Below, one piece after another: positions 62,926 through 64,000 of a stretch of 64,000 nt of DNA. Numbering within the stretch: position 1 is the stretch's first letter; each line of letters starts with the position of its first letter. Source of the DNA: Lentisphaerota bacterium (lineage in GTDB: Bacteria; Verrucomicrobiota; Lentisphaeria; Victivallales; Victivallaceae); NCBI GenBank assembly GCA_015061815.1, contig SUVW01000011.1, positions 20,568 through 84,567 on the forward strand, given 5' to 3'. The notes below the pieces were generated by a model, which saw only the letters and a program-made list of their open reading frames with translations, was not told where the DNA came from and made no database searches. The position numbers were made by a program, and so were the translations under genes.

Positions 62926-63771
62926 TCAGAAGGAAATAACAGCACTGTTTTCAGCTAATGCAAACGTACAATAATTCTCTTCTTTAAGTTGTCCGGTAGA
63001 AACCTGGGCAACATGTCCATCGGCAAACATCGCATTGACATATTTGCCGTGTTCCATACTCAACAATCCATACGTCTTATTATCCGCCGGTGCTGCACCG
63101 AGCCATGAGTTGATATAATAAATATAGCGTTGGGCAACGGGTGCGCCATTACTGAATTTTTTTGCATCTCCGTAAGTCAGCAGGGAAGACGGATTTTTGA
63201 CCTTCGAATAATTCATCCACAAAACAGTACCGTTTCCACTGTCCGCAATGCTGATACCCAAATCTTTCATTGATTTATTATACTTACTTTCGCCGAGATT
63301 GTCTTTTTTGAGAAAAAAACCGTATTCGACACGTCCGAAAATATAAGAATCTTTAGGAACACCGTAAGAATCCTTGTCAGCGGAAGAAACACCATTCGCA
63401 GCACAACTTGCCCCATAAATCGTCGGACATGAATAAGCGACAAAGTCTTTCATATACCCCAAGAGATACAAAGCCTGGGAATTGTTGAGGTCACCGATAT
63501 TTTTTCCGGCGACCTTATAAGCTGCCGTGTAGGTAACCATATGCCATCCGTTGTAATCATCGGCATAAAACTGAATCGCTTTATTGAATGAGTGCTGATT
63601 ACCCAGACAAGCTGCACTCTGCCCCCGTTTTCTGGCGGAGTTCAAAGCCGGCAGCAGAATTGCCGCAAGAATTGCTATGATCGCGATAACCACGAGAAGC
63701 TCAATTAAAGTAAAGCGCATAGCGGTGCGCTTTACTCCGGCACGCCGGAGTTGTTCGATTGTTTTACTCAT
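62926..63771 (-). CDS. Type II-secretion-like pseudopilin (DUF1559-type)
   Basis: A 281-residue pseudopilin: MSKTIEQLRRAGVKRTAMR leader, [39 protein letters not shown], then FNKAIQFYADDYNGWHMVTY. The C-terminal part includes SMEHGKYVNAMFADGHVAQV with the DGH motif. The 5-prime block from the leader hairpin through codon 50 is nearly the same as in the gene at 54395. A full R2 element lies 61 bases upstream. AAAGGG precedes ATG. Confidence 0.9.
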   Translation of the reverse strand: MSKTIEQLRRAGVKRTAMRFTLIELLVVIAIIAILAAILLPALNSARKRGQSAACLGNQHSFNKAIQFYADDYNGWHMVTYTAAYKVAGKNIGDLNNSQALYLLGYMKDFVAYSCPTIYGASCAANGVSSADKDSYGVPKDSYIFGRVEYGFFLKKDNLGESKYNKSMKDLGISIADSGNGTVLWMNYSKVKNPSSLLTYGDAKKFSNGAPVAQRYIYYINSWLGAAPADNKTYGLLSMEHGKYVNAMFADGHVAQVSTGQLKEENYCTFALAENSAVISF

Positions 63772-63808
63772 AACTTTCCCTTTCTATTTTTCCGGGACAT
63801 AATGTCCC
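63710..63808 (-). promoter_or_regulatory. Shared 5-prime cassette of the 62926 pseudopilin gene
   Basis: On the minus strand GGGACATTATGTCCC (63794-63808) sits ahead of AAAGGGAAAG. In the coding sequence GTAAAGCGCA (63710-63719) pairs perfectly with TGCGCTTTAC (63726-63735), and CTCCGGC with GCCGGAG (63735-63750). The layout repeats that of 55131-55229. Confidence 0.6.
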
Positions 63809-63832
63809 TTTAGGTTGACCTAACGTTTTAAT

Positions 63833-63997
63833 GAGGCAATTTCAAAAGTCCTCAAAAATTTTTGAAATTCCGCATCGCGATCTTGTTGCGGAGCGTTTTC
63901 GGTGGTTATTTATTCAATAGCCACGCTCAAACTACCGCATCAATCTCATCGATGCTGATTTTTCAAATTATTTTCGAATTACTTTTGCAATTACCTC
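63833..63997 (-). repeat. R2, copy f (complete, 165 bp)
   Basis: The reverse complement of copy c (31474-31638) with one base difference in my comparison. Ends GAGGCAATTTCAAAAGTC and ACTTTTGCAATTACCTC. The left flank TTAAT and the visible right flank TTA fit a 5-bp duplication cut by the window edge. No gene inside. Confidence 0.8.
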
Positions 63998-64000
63998 TTA

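Overview
The window looks like a chromosomal segment of a PVC-group bacterium, most likely of the Lentisphaerota (Victivallis-like, probably a gut or other anaerobic relative). The grounds are three genes for type II-secretion-like pseudopilins with a near-identical N-terminal prepilin block, many lone sugar-catabolic and sulfatase-free glycan genes, many Gfo/Idh/MocA dehydrogenases and TIM-barrel epimerases, and a split ribosomal-protein locus. The assignment is inference from gene content; no rRNA gene is present.

Layout. 0-5.5 kb: tail of a ceramidase-like gene, an Mrp-type ATPase, then an AraC regulator divergent from an aminotransferase-ceramidase-ThuA operon. 5.6-13.3 kb (minus): a ribosomal-protein operon rplV-rpsC-rplP-rpmC-rpsQ-rplN-rplX-rplE-rpsN-rpsH-rplF-rplR-rpsE-rplO-secY-cmk. 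It starts at rplV and lacks rpmD. 14-18.2 kb: a glycyl-radical enzyme, its activase and a TIM-barrel epimerase. 18.4-20.5 kb: a lipoprotein, a damaged ORF, a dispersed repeat and the tmRNA gene ssrA. 20.7-24.4 kb: an MFS transporter and grpE-dnaJ-smpB. 24.4-28 kb: a GntR/LacI hybrid regulator divergent from a dehydrogenase-epimerase pair. 28.3-31.1 kb: the alpha operon rpmJ-rpsM-rpsK-rpoA-rplQ, without rpsD. 31.1-31.7 kb: a nest of repeats. 31.7-37.7 kb: peptidases, a cobalamin-type riboswitch ahead of a pseudopilin and a BtuF-like protein, and a CE7 esterase. 37.7-44 kb: tRNA-Lys, primary-type sigma factor, mfd, a formate/nitrite channel, tRNA-Leu. 44-64 kb: accessory glycan-use genes (LacI regulator, esterase, SSS symporter, dehydrogenases, DUF4838 protein, sialidase-like protein, aldo/keto reductase, SDR, amidohydrolase, glycosidase-like protein) mixed with two pseudopilins and several repeats.

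How it works together. The core genes cover translation, secretion, ribosome rescue (ssrA with smpB), chaperones, transcription and transcription-coupled repair. The accessory genes form small local regulator-plus-enzyme sets for sugars, amino sugars or cyclitols whose substrates cannot be fixed from sequence. Most visible promoters read TTGnnn - 16/17 bp - TATATT, which gives a usable local consensus.

Most interesting: (1) a compact cobalamin-type riboswitch controlling a pseudopilin gene that overlaps a BtuF-like gene; (2) two pseudopilin genes sharing a whole 5-prime cassette with palindromes in the leader and inside the coding sequence; (3) two families of short inverted-repeat elements, one with two 165-bp copies differing at one visible base, the other with a 9-bp target duplication and an internal promoter; (4) a tRNA-Leu gene whose 3-prime arm is one side of a perfect 24-bp inverted repeat.
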